A stretch of DNA of 64,000 nt from NCBI RefSeq assembly GCF_003326475.1, contig NZ_JPWA01000007.1, forward strand, positions 1 through 64,000. Direction: 5' to 3'. The notes under the pieces are model-generated. The model did no database searches. It was not told the origin of the DNA and saw only the letters and a program-made list of their open reading frames with translations. Positions 34,937-44,114 of the stretch are shown piece by piece. Numbering within the stretch: the first letter of the stretch is position 1; every line of letters starts with the position of its first letter. The DNA is from Thalassospira xianhensis MCCC 1A02616. GTDB lineage: Bacteria; Pseudomonadota; Alphaproteobacteria; Rhodospirillales; Thalassospiraceae. Both the position numbers and the translations under genes were made by a program.

Positions 34937-36085
34937 GTGCAGATCGCCTTTTATGCACCGTTAAAGCCGATTGATCATCCGATACCATCCGGGGATCGCC
35001 TGATGGCGCGCCTTCTGTGTGAAGCGCTAGCGCAAGCCGGACATAAAGTTGATATCGCATCGCGCCTGCGCAGCCGGGTTGGCGATGGCAATATCCTGCG
35101 TCAGGCGCAAATCGCCGAACTGGCATCAAAGCTGGTCGCGCGGCTATTGCGGCAATATCAGAACGGCAAACGCAAACGCCCCGACATCTGGTTTACCTAC
35201 CATCTTTATTACAAGGCCCCGGACTGGATTGGCCCGGTGATCGCGAAAGCGCTGGATATCCCTTATGTCGTAGCCGAGGCATCCTTCGCCCCTAAACGTG
35301 CAAACGGCCCCTGGGCGCAAAGCCACGCAGCCGTTGAACATGCCCTGCGATGTGCCAGTTCGGTATTCTCCCTAAATCAGGCGGATATGGAATGTCTGGC
35401 GCCGATATGTGCTCAGGACCGGTTGCATTATCTCGCACCCTTTACTCATACCGAAAACTGGCATGCTGCCGATCGCGGTGAAATCGATCCCGATAAACCG
35501 GTTCAGTTGGTGACAACCGCAATGATGCGGCCGGGCGATAAGCTGAAATCTTACGAGTTGCTGGCAGCCGCACTTGGCAGGCTCAATGCGCACAATGTGA
35601 TAAACTGGCATCTGACCGTAATCGGCGACGGTCCGGCCCGCGTCGACGTTGAAGCGGCTTTTGAACGGCACGCAATCAGCCCCGATCAGCTTGATTTCGC
35701 CGGTCTTTGCGATACCGATCACACGCGTATCATTCTTGCGCGATCTGACATGTTCGTCTGGCCAGCGATCAACGAGGCCTATGGTATGGCGCTCCTCGAG
35801 GCACAGGCGGCAGCATTGCCTGTTCTGGCGGGCGACTGTGGTGGTGTTTCGGGTATTGTTGCGGATGGCAAAACTGGATGGTTGGTACCGGTTGGCGATA
35901 TTGATGCGTTCGCAGGCAAACTTGCCGAGTGCCTGGCATCAGACCGATACAGTGCCTTGCGCGATATGGGGCAATTCGCCTCGCAGAAAGCAGAACAGAT
36001 GCATACAATAACCGCTGCGGCCAAAGAGCTTGGTAATGTCCTGCATGATGTGGTGGAAAGTCACGGGAAACGGAAACAGGGATGA
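34937..36085 (+). CDS. GT4-like glycosyltransferase
   Basis: A 382-aa GT-B protein starting at GTG 34937 behind AGGGGA. N-terminus IAFYAPLKPIDHPIPSGDRLMARLL; donor domain with GDKLKSYELL, VIGDGPAR, FVWPAINEAYGMALLEAQAAALPV and GGVSGIV. The EAYGMALLEA segment is the GT4 E-x7-E site. It overlaps the histidine phosphatase gene by 4 bp. Function as a sugar transferase in the cluster is likely; specificity unknown. Confidence 0.84.
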   Translation: MQIAFYAPLKPIDHPIPSGDRLMARLLCEALAQAGHKVDIASRLRSRVGDGNILRQAQIAELASKLVARLLRQYQNGKRKRPDIWFTYHLYYKAPDWIGPVIAKALDIPYVVAEASFAPKRANGPWAQSHAAVEHALRCASSVFSLNQADMECLAPICAQDRLHYLAPFTHTENWHAADRGEIDPDKPVQLVTTAMMRPGDKLKSYELLAAALGRLNAHNVINWHLTVIGDGPARVDVEAAFERHAISPDQLDFAGLCDTDHTRIILARSDMFVWPAINEAYGMALLEAQAAALPVLAGDCGGVSGIVADGKTGWLVPVGDIDAFAGKLAECLASDRYSALRDMGQFASQKAEQMHTITAAAKELGNVLHDVVESHGKRKQG

Positions 36086-36687
36086 GCAGCTTTCATTTTG
36101 CCCTGTTACGGCATGGCGTTACCGCGTGGAATGCAGAAAGACGTATTCAGGGCCAAAGCGATATTCCTCTGCTTCCCGAAACTGTTGACGAATATCGCAG
36201 CCTTCAGTTGCCCCAAAAATGGTGTGCTGTTCCATGGCGGGTCAGTCCGTTGATCCGGACAATCCAAACAGCAGACGCACTGGCGATTGACGGTGTTTCA
36301 CCCGATGAGCATTGGATCGAGATGAACTGGGGTGATTGGGAAGGGAAAAAGCTATCTGATCTGCGCCGTGATCTTGGTGCGCAAATACAGGAAAATGAAG
36401 ATCGCGGCTGGGACTTTCGTCCGGATGGAGGGGAAAGCCCGCGCGATGTCCTTTCCCGAGTTGAGGTCGCATTGGCTAGCAATCGTGACGGTAATTTTGG
36501 TGTCGTGACACATAAGGGCATTATTCGTGCAGTTTATGCTGCGGCATGCGGTTGGAATATGATGGGAAAAAGCCCGGACAAACTCGATTGGAAAGCCGTT
36601 CATGTCTTTTCCTGGTCTTCCGATGACGGGCTTGGCATCGTTGATCTGAATTGTCCGCTTCTTGAACGGGACGGAACAACCACATGA
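36082..36687 (+). CDS. histidine phosphatase family protein
   Basis: A 201-aa member of the phosphoglycerate-mutase-like superfamily. The phosphohistidine motif LLRHGVTAWN is at residues ~8-17, SPLIRTIQTAD supplies the second Arg, DWEGKKLSDL the acid, and VTHKGIIRA the second His. These are all key residues, so it should be active. Overlapping both neighbours by 4 bp between two glycosyltransferases, it probably removes phosphate from a sugar phosphate or glycan intermediate rather than acting in glycolysis. Confidence 0.83.
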   Translation: MSSFHFALLRHGVTAWNAERRIQGQSDIPLLPETVDEYRSLQLPQKWCAVPWRVSPLIRTIQTADALAIDGVSPDEHWIEMNWGDWEGKKLSDLRRDLGAQIQENEDRGWDFRPDGGESPRDVLSRVEVALASNRDGNFGVVTHKGIIRAVYAAACGWNMMGKSPDKLDWKAVHVFSWSSDDGLGIVDLNCPLLERDGTTT

Positions 36688-37811
36688 GCGACATTCTGAT
36701 CTATGTTCAGCATCTGCTTGGCATCGGCCATGTCCGACGCGTTGCCCTGATCAATGCGGAACTTTGCAGGCTGGGCATGACAACAACTGTTGTCACCGGA
36801 GGTATCCCGGATGCCTCATTGGATTTTGGCAGCGATAATGTGATCCAGCTTCCCCCTTGCCGAACCGCAGATAGCGGTTTTTCCGGATTGATCGATGAAG
36901 TCGGCAACCCGGTTGATGAGGCATGGAAGCAACGGCGAAAGCAGGCTCTGTTTGATGCGTTCAATGTCGTTGCGCCCAAGCTTTTAATGGTCGAAATGTT
37001 CCCGTTTGGCCGTCGGGCCTTCCGGTTTGAATTGTTGCCGTTACTCGATAAGGCCGGGCAGGCGGGGATTCCCCGTATCTGTTCCGTTCGTGACCTTCTG
37101 GTGCGCAAATCCGATCGTTCGAAAGAAGCATGGATGCGTGATATCGCGCGCAGCCATTTTGACCGTGTGCTGGTTCACGGCGATCCGGCGCTTTTTGATT
37201 TCGGTCGCAGCTTCCCGTTTGCCAATGATATCGCCGATTTGATCGAATATACCGGCTATGTCGCACCCAAAGCCGATTTTGCGGCAGGCGAAAGAAAGGG
37301 TGTTCTTGTTTCTGCCGGTGGTGGCGCGGTCGGAACTGCATTGATTGAGGCGGCAATTGCTGCGCGTCCACTATCCAGCCGCTTTGCCGATCAGCCTTGG
37401 GATATCGTGGCCGGGCCGCATTTCCCGCGTGAAGCATTCCAGCGCCTTGAGGAAAACCTGCCGACAGGGATAAACTTGCATCGCTTTTTGCCGGATTTCC
37501 GTGAACGCATGGCACATGCCTGTGTTTCCGTCTCGCAGGCAGGCTATAATACCTTGATGGATGTTCTGGCGACGGGAACCGCATCGGTCATGGTTCCATT
37601 CGCCGATGGTGGTGAAAGCGAACAGGCTGAACGTGCTGCTATTTTGGCGGGAAAGAACGTACTGTCGTTGCTTGATCCCGACGATTTGAATCCACAATCA
37701 TTGGCAAATCAAATAGATCGGGCGAAGAATCCTGTTAAATTAGATATATCTCTGGACGGGGCAGGGATAACTGCGGCTAAACTCGCAGAAAGAATAAGAG
37801 GGAAGGCATGA
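36684..37811 (+). CDS. GT28/MurG-like glycosyltransferase, copy 2
   Basis: A 375-aa GT-B protein with ILIYVQHLLGIGHVRRVALI at its start (G-x-GH loop as in the protein at 32432). The C-terminal donor site contains VSAGGGAVG and SQAGYNTLMDVLATGTASVMVPFA. It overlaps the histidine phosphatase and the deacetylase genes by 4 bp each. Second GT28-like enzyme of the operon; the two probably act on different linkages. Confidence 0.8.
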   Translation: MSDILIYVQHLLGIGHVRRVALINAELCRLGMTTTVVTGGIPDASLDFGSDNVIQLPPCRTADSGFSGLIDEVGNPVDEAWKQRRKQALFDAFNVVAPKLLMVEMFPFGRRAFRFELLPLLDKAGQAGIPRICSVRDLLVRKSDRSKEAWMRDIARSHFDRVLVHGDPALFDFGRSFPFANDIADLIEYTGYVAPKADFAAGERKGVLVSAGGGAVGTALIEAAIAARPLSSRFADQPWDIVAGPHFPREAFQRLEENLPTGINLHRFLPDFRERMAHACVSVSQAGYNTLMDVLATGTASVMVPFADGGESEQAERAAILAGKNVLSLLDPDDLNPQSLANQIDRAKNPVKLDISLDGAGITAAKLAERIRGKA

Positions 37812-38566
37812 GCACCTGGGATCAACTTCGCGCAGAGCTGGATCTGTGGCAGTCCGAAGAACGGATTGCCACGATGTGGTGGCGTGACGACGATGCGGTT
37901 GCAGTTACGCCAGCCCTGGAAACCCTTCTTGCCTTCGAGCAGGATCATGGGGTTCCTTTGGCTCTTGCCGTGATCCCGGCTGATCTTGAACACGATCTTG
38001 TACTGCGTCTGGCAGAAACACTTGATACCCGGGTGTTGCAACATGGCTGGTCGCATACCAACCATATGCCTGCAGGTCGCAAAAAGCAGGAACTGGACGA
38101 TGTTCGTGATATCGGTGCGGTTGTCACCGATATTCGCCGTGGGTTTGACGTTCTGTCATCACAGTTTGGCAACCGTTTCCTGCCCGTCATGGTGCCGCCA
38201 TGGAACCGCATCGCCGATGACGTCATGAGGGCTTTGCCATCACTTGGTCTGCGCGGTATCAGCACGTTTAACGCGCGATCAGATGCCTATCCCGTTCCGG
38301 GGCTCCTGATGGTCAATACGCATGTCGACGTGATTGACTGGCGCGGAACGCGTGGTTTTGCGGGCGAAGATCAATGCATCAATGCGATGATTTCCCATTT
38401 GTCAGCACGTCGGAACGGTGTGGTGGATGACGCGGAAGCCACCGGGCTTCTGACCCACCATCTGGTTCACGACGATGCAACAACACGATTTCTTGAAAAC
38501 CTGTTTTCGTTTGAGCATGCGGCGCTCAAATGGTTGCGAATTCCCGGAGTTTTCCCATGGCAATAA
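37808..38566 (+). CDS. NodB-like polysaccharide deacetylase family protein
   Basis: A 252-aa protein with the NodB-fold metal site: WWRDDDA (Asp pair, residues ~19-25) and HGWSHTNH (H-x3-H), plus VPPWNR as the motif-3 counterpart. There is no signal peptide, so it should act in the cytoplasm on a glycan precursor, unlike secreted chitin or PNAG deacetylases. It overlaps both neighbours. N-deacetylation of an amino-sugar unit is inferred. Confidence 0.8.
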   Translation: MSTWDQLRAELDLWQSEERIATMWWRDDDAVAVTPALETLLAFEQDHGVPLALAVIPADLEHDLVLRLAETLDTRVLQHGWSHTNHMPAGRKKQELDDVRDIGAVVTDIRRGFDVLSSQFGNRFLPVMVPPWNRIADDVMRALPSLGLRGISTFNARSDAYPVPGLLMVNTHVDVIDWRGTRGFAGEDQCINAMISHLSARRNGVVDDAEATGLLTHHLVHDDATTRFLENLFSFEHAALKWLRIPGVFPWQ

Positions 38567-39171
38567 GCCCTATCGAAGAAACCGGCGGTGTTGAAACAGC
38601 CGATCCGGTCAAACCGGCTGGTGTGCGTGATCGTGATGTGCAGATCATGGGATATCCACCAAGACTTATGGCTCCGGATATGGCGAAATCGGTGGCTGGC
38701 CTGCTGATTTGTGGTGTTATCGCATTGATCCCTGAAATGTTGCCGATCATTCAGTGGACTGCCGCGGGGCTTGCATTGCTGTTTGTTGTCTATTTCGTCC
38801 GCACCTTACTAAGGTTTCAATCAAAGATTTATGTCTCGGAATATGGTATCCGAATCAGCAACTTGCGTGGCGGTACGGCGTTCGCCTGGTCGGAACTTTC
38901 CAAATTCCGGTTGCGTTATTTCTCTACCCGTCGCGATGGCAAAAAGGGATGGTTTGAACTTACCCTGCAGGCAGGGGATGCAAAAATCGTCACAGAATCA
39001 ACATTGGACGGTTTTGATGATCTGCTTGAAATTGCCCGGGATTGGGCCAAAGATAACCAGTTACTGGTCGACGACATAACAAGAACCAATCTGATGCGCA
39101 TGGATGAGGCCGAAACAATGGTCCAGGCAGCCGCATCAAGTCGGGCAGGCGGCATTGGCGAGGGAAGATGA
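38557..39171 (+). CDS. small membrane protein with two transmembrane segments and a PH-like region
   Basis: A 204-aa protein not assigned to a known function. Two adjacent hydrophobic segments (about residues 43-61 and 64-84) form a hairpin. They are followed by a soluble part resembling bacterial PH-like domains: IYVSEYGIRISNLRGGTAFAW, then a basic strand and a helix with WAKDNQL. ATG 38557 has GGAG eight bases before it and overlaps the deacetylase stop by 10 bp; the earlier ATG 38530 is less likely. It overlaps the ABC ATPase gene by 4 bp and may help localise the cluster's enzymes. Confidence 0.65.
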   Translation: MAISPIEETGGVETADPVKPAGVRDRDVQIMGYPPRLMAPDMAKSVAGLLICGVIALIPEMLPIIQWTAAGLALLFVVYFVRTLLRFQSKIYVSEYGIRISNLRGGTAFAWSELSKFRLRYFSTRRDGKKGWFELTLQAGDAKIVTESTLDGFDDLLEIARDWAKDNQLLVDDITRTNLMRMDEAETMVQAAASSRAGGIGEGR

Positions 39172-41093
39172 CCGATATACTGCGTATCCGTGACTTGAAA
39201 GTCGAATTCGTTTTGCCCCATATGCGGGTCAAGGCGGTCGAAAATGTAAGCTTTCGCATTGGTGCGCAGGAAACCGTGGCTCTTGTCGGGGAGTCCGGAT
39301 CGGGAAAAACCACCATTTCCCAGGCAATTATGGGATTGCTACCCAAATCGGCACAGATTACCAACGGATCAATTGTGTTCGCGGATCCGAAAAAGCCCGG
39401 TACACGGGTCGACATCGCAATGCTGGATCGCTCGGGTGCTGAAATGCGCTCCATTCGTGGTGGCCGTATTTCGATGATTTTTCAGGAACCGATGAGTTCC
39501 CTTTCGCCGCTTCATACCATTGGTGATCAGATTTGCGAGGCAGTCCGCCTTCATCGCAAGGTCGGGACGGGCGAGGCCAAGGAGCTTGCCCGCGAAATGC
39601 TGGAACTTGTCGGGTTTCCCAATCCGAAAAGGTCGTTAAAGACATATCCGTTCGAACTGTCTGGTGGTTTACGCCAGCGTGCGATGATTGCCATGGCGAT
39701 GGTATGTCGTCCGGCCCTGCTGGTTGCGGATGAACCGACAACTGCACTTGACGTGACGATACAGGCCCAGACACTTCGCCTGATCAAGGATATGCAGTCG
39801 GAACTGCAAATGTCTGTTCTGCTGATTACCCATGATCTTGGTGTGGTCGCCAATATGGCAGACCGAATGGTGGTGGTTTATGACGGTCGGGTTGTGGAAA
39901 GCGGTTTGACGCATGATGTTTTTGTCAATCCGGGACACCTCTATACCCAGTCGCTACTCTCTGCCGTCCCGCATTTCGATATGGGGCCCGATGAACGCCT
40001 GCGCCCGTTGCGCGAAATCAAGCCCAAAGTCGATAGTCTGCTGACTTTCTGCGGGGACAAGGATTCTTCGGGCGAGGGGGATGTTCCACCGTCTCTGGCA
40101 TTGCATCCGGCAATGGCGAGCGAACCGGTTTTGGCCGTCCGTCACCTTTATAAAAGCTTTGCCGTCCGCAAGGGCAACTGGTTCAAGGCCGAGGAACAGG
40201 AAATTGCCGCTGTTGCCGATGTATCGCTGACGATCAATCGCGGCGAATGTGTTGGTCTGGTTGGGGAAAGCGGCTGCGGTAAAACCACTCTTTCCAAATT
40301 GATCATGCGGGCGATGGCACCTGATAGCGGTTCAATCCTGTTTCGTGGTGAAAGCGGTCAGATGACCGAATTGACCGGTTTGAACGAAGATCAGCTCAAT
40401 CCATATCGAAAGCGTATCCAGTTTGTGTTTCAGGACCCGTTCGGCTCGCTTAATCCGCGCATGACCGTGCAGGATATCATCACGGAACCGATGATCATTC
40501 ATGGTATCGGTGACACATCCTATCGCAAGAAAATGGTGCTGGAACTGATGGAACTGGTGGGGCTTGATCCACGGTTCCTGAACCGCTATCCGCACAGTTT
40601 TTCCGGTGGGCAGCGGCAGCGCATTGGCATCGCGCGCGCCCTTTCACTTAAGCCGGACCTTTTGATTTTTGATGAACCGACATCTGCACTTGATGTGTCT
40701 GTTCAGGCGCAAATCCTGAACCTTCTAAAGGATTTGCAGCGTGAACTTAAACTGACATACATGTTTATTTCGCACAACCTGGCAGTGGTTGATTATATCG
40801 CGGACCGGATTGCGGTGATGTGCGCTGGGCGGATTGTTGAGTCGGCACCGCGCGAACAGTTGTTCAGAAACCCCGTTCATCCCTATACCCAGGCATTGCT
40901 TAATGCCGTGCCATTTGCCGATCTTGATCATCTTCTGGATTTCACCAAGATCGTCGATGGCAAGGCTTCAGATCCGCGCCGCTGGCCTGCGCCCTTTACC
41001 ATTGATGCGCAGTCGGACCCCCGTATGGTCCAGTTTGCCGAAGATCATTTTGTCCGTGCCGCACGTGCCGACTATCAGGAGATCGCCATATGA
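39168..41093 (+). CDS. oligopeptide/oligosaccharide-type ABC transporter, fused double ATPase
   Basis: A 641-aa fusion of two OppD/OppF-type ATPases. Unit 1 has GESGSGKTT (~residues 41-49), LSGGLRQRAMIAMA and LLVADEPTTALD. Unit 2 has GESGCGKTT (~363-371), FSGGQRQRIGIARAL and LIFDEPTSALDV. Each ends in an Opp-type tail (NPGHLYTQSLLSAVP and NPVHPYTQALLNAVP). It overlaps the preceding membrane-protein gene by 4 bp, joining the transporter genes to the glycan genes. It powers import through the permeases at 43116 and 44111. Confidence 0.9.
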   Translation: MTDILRIRDLKVEFVLPHMRVKAVENVSFRIGAQETVALVGESGSGKTTISQAIMGLLPKSAQITNGSIVFADPKKPGTRVDIAMLDRSGAEMRSIRGGRISMIFQEPMSSLSPLHTIGDQICEAVRLHRKVGTGEAKELAREMLELVGFPNPKRSLKTYPFELSGGLRQRAMIAMAMVCRPALLVADEPTTALDVTIQAQTLRLIKDMQSELQMSVLLITHDLGVVANMADRMVVVYDGRVVESGLTHDVFVNPGHLYTQSLLSAVPHFDMGPDERLRPLREIKPKVDSLLTFCGDKDSSGEGDVPPSLALHPAMASEPVLAVRHLYKSFAVRKGNWFKAEEQEIAAVADVSLTINRGECVGLVGESGCGKTTLSKLIMRAMAPDSGSILFRGESGQMTELTGLNEDQLNPYRKRIQFVFQDPFGSLNPRMTVQDIITEPMIIHGIGDTSYRKKMVLELMELVGLDPRFLNRYPHSFSGGQRQRIGIARALSLKPDLLIFDEPTSALDVSVQAQILNLLKDLQRELKLTYMFISHNLAVVDYIADRIAVMCAGRIVESAPREQLFRNPVHPYTQALLNAVPFADLDHLLDFTKIVDGKASDPRRWPAPFTIDAQSDPRMVQFAEDHFVRAARADYQEIAI

Positions 41094-43039
41094 ACCCGAT
41101 TATTGTTCCTGCGTTCTCTGAGGGGTGGTTCAACAGGTCACGCAATAAACGTGCACGCACAGGCCTTGGGGGGATGATTCTGGCGGGAATAATATCGCTT
41201 GGCAGCCCGGCACTGGCTGAAATCCCGTATTTCAAGGATGCCGTGTCGAAAGGTGAACTGCCACCGATGGCGGAACGCCTGCCCGAACATCCCAAGGTCA
41301 TCGACTTTACCGCCGAAAACAAGGAAATCGGTAAATATGGTGGTGATCTGGTTACCATCATGGGGCGTTCGCGTGATATTCGCATGGCGGTTGTATATGC
41401 ATATGCCCGCCTGATCGGCTATGATGAAGACCTCAATCTGAAGCCCGACATTCTTGAAAGACTGGATGTTAACGATGCGGGCAATGAATTTACCCTGCAT
41501 ATTCGTAAAGGCCACAAATGGTCTGACGGCGAGCCGTTCACGGCCGAGGACTTCCGCTATTTCTGGGAAGATATCGTCAATAATGATGAACTGTTTCCTG
41601 TTGGTCCGCCCCGGTTCCTGTTCGTTGGCGATGAACCGGCAACCTTCGAAGTCCTCGATGAATATACCGTTCGTTACAGCTGGTCCCAGCCCAACCCGTT
41701 CTTCCTGACGGAACTGGCGGCAACGCGTCCGCCTTTCATTTATCGTCCGGCGCATTACCTCAAACAGTTTCACGAAGATTACCGTGATGCCGCCGAACTT
41801 GATGCGATTGTCAAAGAACGTGGTTTGCGAAGCTGGGCGGTGCTCCATACTGACAAGGACCGTCCCTACAGGCTTGAAAATATTGAACGTCCATCGCTGG
41901 AGCCATGGCTGATCCGGACCGAAGAACCGTCTGACCGCTTCATCTTTGAGCGCAATCCTTACTATCATCGCGTTGATCCGGACGGCAATCAGTTGCCCTA
42001 TATCGACCGGATGATCTTCAATATCTCCAACGCGAAACTGGTTCCGGCCAAGGTCGGTGCGGGCGAGGTCGACCTGCAAAGCCGTATTCTGTCACTGCAG
42101 GATTACACCTTCCTCAAACAGTCCGAGCCACAACAAAACTTCAAGGTTAACCTTTGGGATGTTGGTTACGGTGCCTATGCCGCACTTTATCCGAACCTGA
42201 CCTGTTCCGACCCGGTTTGGCGGAAATTGCTGCGCGATGTGCGTTTTCGTCGGGCACTGTCGCTTGCCATTAACAGAACCGAGATCAACCGGGTGATGTT
42301 CTTTGGTCTGGCGACACCAACCAACAATACGGTTCTGCCCAAAAGCCCGCTTTTCAAACCGGAATATCGCGAAAGCTACATTAAGTTCGATGTGAAGAAA
42401 GCCAATGCGTTGCTCGATGAAATTGGCCTGACCAAGCGCAATGGTGACGGTATCCGTTTGATGCCCGATGGTCGTCCGCTTGAAATCATTGTCGAGACCA
42501 TGGGCGAAAATCCTGAACATGATGACATGCTAGAACTGATCGGCGACAGTTGGAAACAGATCGGTGTGAAACTGTTCGTCAAGGGATTGCAGCGCGAAGT
42601 TCTGCGTAATCGCGCTTATAGCGGTGAGACCGTCATGTCGATTTTTAATGGTGTTGATAGCGGTCTTGCAACGCCTGCAACCGTTCCGTCCGAATTCGTT
42701 CCGATCCAGCAGGATAGCCTGCAATGGCCGAAATGGGGGCAGTATTTCCAGACCAATGGCGAGGCAGGCGAGGCACCGGATTTACCTGCTGCAAAGGAAC
42801 TCATGGAACTTTATGGCAAATGGGTGAAGGGCAATGAAACTGCCCGCAAGGAAGCCTGGCAAGGCATTCTTGATATTAATGCGGAAAACATGTTTTCGAT
42901 TGGTCTGATTGGTAATGTGCCGCAGCCGGTTGTGGTCCGCAATGATTTGCGGAATGTACCTGAGAAAGGGATACACAGCTGGGAACCGGGCGCGTTCTTT
43001 GGTATTTACCGTCCCGATACATTCTGGTGGGACCGTTGA
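41090..43039 (+). CDS. ABC transporter substrate-binding protein, SBP_bac_5 family
   Basis: A 649-aa periplasmic binding protein, longer than DppA/OppA (about 530 aa). The signal peptide has a long basic N-region and a hydrophobic run ~27-41 ending SPALA. Core motifs include FTLHIRKGHKWSDGEPFTAEDF and DVRFRRALSLAINRTEI. The large size and W-rich C-terminus resemble the group used for oligosaccharides or murein-type peptides in alphaproteobacteria. ATGA overlap and CAGGAG support the start. The ligand is not readable from sequence. Confidence 0.87.
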   Translation: MNPIIVPAFSEGWFNRSRNKRARTGLGGMILAGIISLGSPALAEIPYFKDAVSKGELPPMAERLPEHPKVIDFTAENKEIGKYGGDLVTIMGRSRDIRMAVVYAYARLIGYDEDLNLKPDILERLDVNDAGNEFTLHIRKGHKWSDGEPFTAEDFRYFWEDIVNNDELFPVGPPRFLFVGDEPATFEVLDEYTVRYSWSQPNPFFLTELAATRPPFIYRPAHYLKQFHEDYRDAAELDAIVKERGLRSWAVLHTDKDRPYRLENIERPSLEPWLIRTEEPSDRFIFERNPYYHRVDPDGNQLPYIDRMIFNISNAKLVPAKVGAGEVDLQSRILSLQDYTFLKQSEPQQNFKVNLWDVGYGAYAALYPNLTCSDPVWRKLLRDVRFRRALSLAINRTEINRVMFFGLATPTNNTVLPKSPLFKPEYRESYIKFDVKKANALLDEIGLTKRNGDGIRLMPDGRPLEIIVETMGENPEHDDMLELIGDSWKQIGVKLFVKGLQREVLRNRAYSGETVMSIFNGVDSGLATPATVPSEFVPIQQDSLQWPKWGQYFQTNGEAGEAPDLPAAKELMELYGKWVKGNETARKEAWQGILDINAENMFSIGLIGNVPQPVVVRNDLRNVPEKGIHSWEPGAFFGIYRPDTFWWDR

Positions 43040-43059
43040 TCGCAGTGGTCTGAAATCGA

Positions 43060-43095
43060 ACGCATCATTCCGGGCAGGGAAACCGGGCGATGCGT
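43060..43095 (+). promoter_or_regulatory. hairpin between binding-protein and permease genes
   Basis: ACGCATC (43060-43066) pairs with GATGCGT (43089-43095), with an inner CCGG/CCGG pairing. No T-run. Such hairpins often stabilise the upstream binding-protein message and lower permease expression. Confidence 0.45.
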
Positions 43096-43115
43096 CAGGG
43101 GGAGCTTAACCGCCG

Positions 43116-44114
43116 ATGCTGACTTTCTTGGCAAGACGGCTTTTTGTCATGATGCCCACGCTGTTTTTTATCAGCGTGCTGGTGTTTGTCATCATTCAAC
43201 TGCCGCCGGGCGACTTCCTGTCCACCTATCTGAATGAACTGCAGGCACAGGGCGAGGCGGTTGATCCCGCCAAGATTGCTTTCCTCAAACAGCAATACGG
43301 TCTCGATCAACCGATCTGGCAGCAATATTTCGATTGGGCTTGGGGATTACTGCATGGCGATCTTGGTTTTTCCTTCGAATATAACCTTCCGGTCACCGAG
43401 GTGGTCGGGGATCGCCTTTGGCTTTCGGTCGTTCTGAATTTCAGCACGGTTCTGTTCATCTATATCGTCAGCTTCCCGATCGGGATCTATTCGGCCACCC
43501 GTCAATATAGCTGGGGCGATTATGGCTTTACCTTGCTCGGCTTTCTTGGTCTTGCCATGCCGAACTTCCTGTTTGCGCTGATTCTGCTTTATTACGCCAA
43601 CGTGGTTTTCGGAACCTCTATCGGTGGGTTGATGGACCCGGAATTCATCAATCAGGGCTGGTCCTTTGCAAAGGTCATGTCGGTCGCTGAACATCTTTGG
43701 GCGCCGGTTCTGGTGATCGGAACGTCGGGTACGGCGTCGATGATCCGGCGTCTGCGTGCCAATCTGCTTGATGAACTGAGCAAACAATATGTTGTGACGG
43801 CCCACGCCAAGGGCTTATCGCCAGTGCGTGTTCTGTTCAAATACCCGCTTCGCATGGCACTGAACCCGTTTATCGCCGATATCGGCAATATCCTGCCGCA
43901 GGTCGTATCGGGCTCTGTGCTGGTATCTGTTGTGATGTCGCTGCCAACCACCGGGCCGATGCTGCTTGCCGCCCTGCAAAGTCAGGACATGTATCTGGCA
44001 GGATCATTCCTGATGTTTCTGGCTCTTCTGACCGTGGTTGGCATGTTTGTGTCTGATCTGCTTCTTGCCTGGCTTGATCCCCGAATTCGCCTGCAGGGAG
44101 GGGTATCACAATGA
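43116..44114 (+). CDS. ABC transporter permease, DppB/OppB type
   Basis: A 332-aa permease with six predicted membrane segments. It starts LTFLARRLFVMMPTLFFISVLVF, typical of DppB. A QLPPGDF segment follows, then the coupling loop ELSKQYVVTAHAKGLSPVRVLFKYPLR (residues ~221-247). AGGGGGAG precedes the ATG. It overlaps the next permease gene by 4 bp. Confidence 0.9.
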   Translation: MLTFLARRLFVMMPTLFFISVLVFVIIQLPPGDFLSTYLNELQAQGEAVDPAKIAFLKQQYGLDQPIWQQYFDWAWGLLHGDLGFSFEYNLPVTEVVGDRLWLSVVLNFSTVLFIYIVSFPIGIYSATRQYSWGDYGFTLLGFLGLAMPNFLFALILLYYANVVFGTSIGGLMDPEFINQGWSFAKVMSVAEHLWAPVLVIGTSGTASMIRRLRANLLDELSKQYVVTAHAKGLSPVRVLFKYPLRMALNPFIADIGNILPQVVSGSVLVSVVMSLPTTGPMLLAALQSQDMYLAGSFLMFLALLTVVGMFVSDLLLAWLDPRIRLQGGVSQ

